The notes under the pieces are model-generated. The model did no database searches. It saw nothing but the letters and a program-made list of their open reading frames with translations, and was not told the DNA's origin. Below, piece after piece: positions 58,919 through 59,303 of a stretch of 59,303 nucleotides of DNA. This DNA comes from Myxococcales bacterium (GTDB lineage Bacteria; Myxococcota_A; Polyangia; Palsa-1104; SHYY01): NCBI GenBank assembly GCA_009692555.1, contig SHYY01000013.1, positions 1-59,303 of the forward strand, given 5' to 3'. A program made the translations under genes and the position numbers. Position 1 is the stretch's first letter, and the number at the start of each line of letters is the position of its first letter.

Positions 58919-58976
58919 GTCTCCGTTCGTTCCCGTTCCCGTTCCCGTTTCCGTTTCCGTCTCCGTCTCCGTTTCC
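58919..58976 (+). repeat. Hexameric repeat array, GTYYCC units, after the anti-sigma stop
   Basis: Nine hexamers (GTCTCC, GTTCCC, GTTTCC) with one 4-nt interruption start 8 nt after the stop codon of the anti-sigma gene, on its coding strand. The layout parallels the array after dnaB. Confidence 0.9.
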
Positions 58977-59257
58977 GAGCACGCGCACGCGCACGACTCA
59001 CGAGCACGTGGAGGAGCAGGGGAAACGAGCAACGGGCACGCCGGAACAGCCACCCCGGGATGCTCCTACCGAGGGTCGGCGGTCGCTCCCACCTGTACGC
59101 CACGGTGCGGGGTGCTTAACAGCGGAGGGGGCCCTCTTGCTGGCTCTTGCTCGTCACGTAGTCGTAGTCGTAGTCGTCCCGTCCGCCGCGACGGCAATCG
59201 AACTTCCTCCCGCAACAAATTCCTCCTGCCAACCGGCAACCCTGGCCACAAAGGAGG

Positions 59258-59303
59258 ATGCCCATTCGGGCCTACCAGAAGCTCGACGTCACAGGCCATG
59301 GAG
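59258..59303 (+). CDS. Possible start of a gene running off the window
   Basis: An ATG immediately preceded by AAAGGAGG opens a frame (MPIRAYQKLDVTGHG) that continues to the window edge. The Shine-Dalgarno sequence is directly adjacent to the ATG, which is closer than optimal. Only 15 residues are visible, so no assignment is possible. Confidence 0.2.
   Translation, partial: MPIRAYQKLDVTGHG

Larger units (their letters stand above)
58911..59303. other. Region without a convincing gene, rich in simple repeats
   Basis: It contains the GTYYCC array (58919-58976), a CACGCG run (58979-58994) and three GTAGTC units (59158-59175). Composition is visibly less GC-rich than the neighbouring genes. 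The minus-strand frame at 59066-59299 has unusual, arginine-rich content and no promoter; it is not annotated as a gene. Confidence 0.6.

Noticed and set aside
59066..59299. A 77-codon minus-strand frame near the window end
   Set aside because: It covers simple repeats, has arginine-rich composition and no ribosome-binding site.

Overview
The window is very GC-rich, gene-dense DNA with GTG/TTG starts, many lipoproteins and Cys-rich or repeat-rich secreted proteins. It also carries a MYXO-CTERM-like tail, a CFI-box-type C-terminus and Asp-Leu-Ala linker repeats. Together these point to a Myxococcota (former Deltaproteobacteria) chromosome. No rRNA, tRNA, IS transposase, integrase or CRISPR array was seen.

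Layout. 1-4.2 kb: a 5'-truncated secreted propeller-like protein, a SRAP/YedK protein, a beta-barrel outer-membrane protein and a small membrane protein. 4.2-8.1 kb: an operon of a SulP anion transporter fused to a gamma-carbonic anhydrase followed by two SPFH-domain membrane proteins. 8.1-9.7 kb: a truncated phosphoesterase and a secreted protein. 9.7-18.4 kb: an acyltransferase coupled to a ketosynthase, then a reverse-strand block (FG-GAP lipoprotein, its decayed partial copy, and an alpha/beta-hydrolase lipoprotein), then a ketosynthase-like protein without the catalytic Cys. A 67-bp direct repeat brackets the FG-GAP cassette. 18.4-22.5 kb (minus): pssA, truA, an outer-membrane protein and a CFI-box protein. 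22.7-27.2 kb (minus): a MoxR / DUF58 / TgpA-transglutaminase operon. 27.3 kb: a MYXO-CTERM-type surface protein. 28.3-31.4 kb (minus): a three-gene cassette (KGGVGR-type ParA-like ATPase, P-loop ATPase, small protein) inserted just downstream of dnaB; this is the best candidate for an uncharacterised system. 31.6-36.3 kb: dnaB, a large hybrid histidine kinase and a small lipoprotein. 36.3-44.1 kb: a GH31 lipoprotein and a giant Ig-like repeat lipoprotein. 44.3-47.5 kb: an overlapping operon of SDR, true steroid 5-alpha-reductase homologue and MATE exporter. 47.5-49.5 kb: a pilin-like protein, an F420-type oxidoreductase and an alkyltransferase-like protein. 49.5-50.3 kb: a small locus whose reading frame is puzzling. 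50.4-56.8 kb: four lipoproteins, including two related ones with a caspase-like His/Cys pair and one Cys-rich repeat protein. 56.8-58.9 kb: msrA divergent from an ECF sigma factor and a ChrR-type anti-sigma. The last 0.4 kb holds simple repeats and no convincing gene.

Two genome-style features recur. Many genes have a -10-like hexamer only 6-10 nt before the start codon and no Shine-Dalgarno sequence, suggesting leaderless mRNAs. Hexameric GTYNCC arrays begin a few bases after the stop codons of two unrelated genes.
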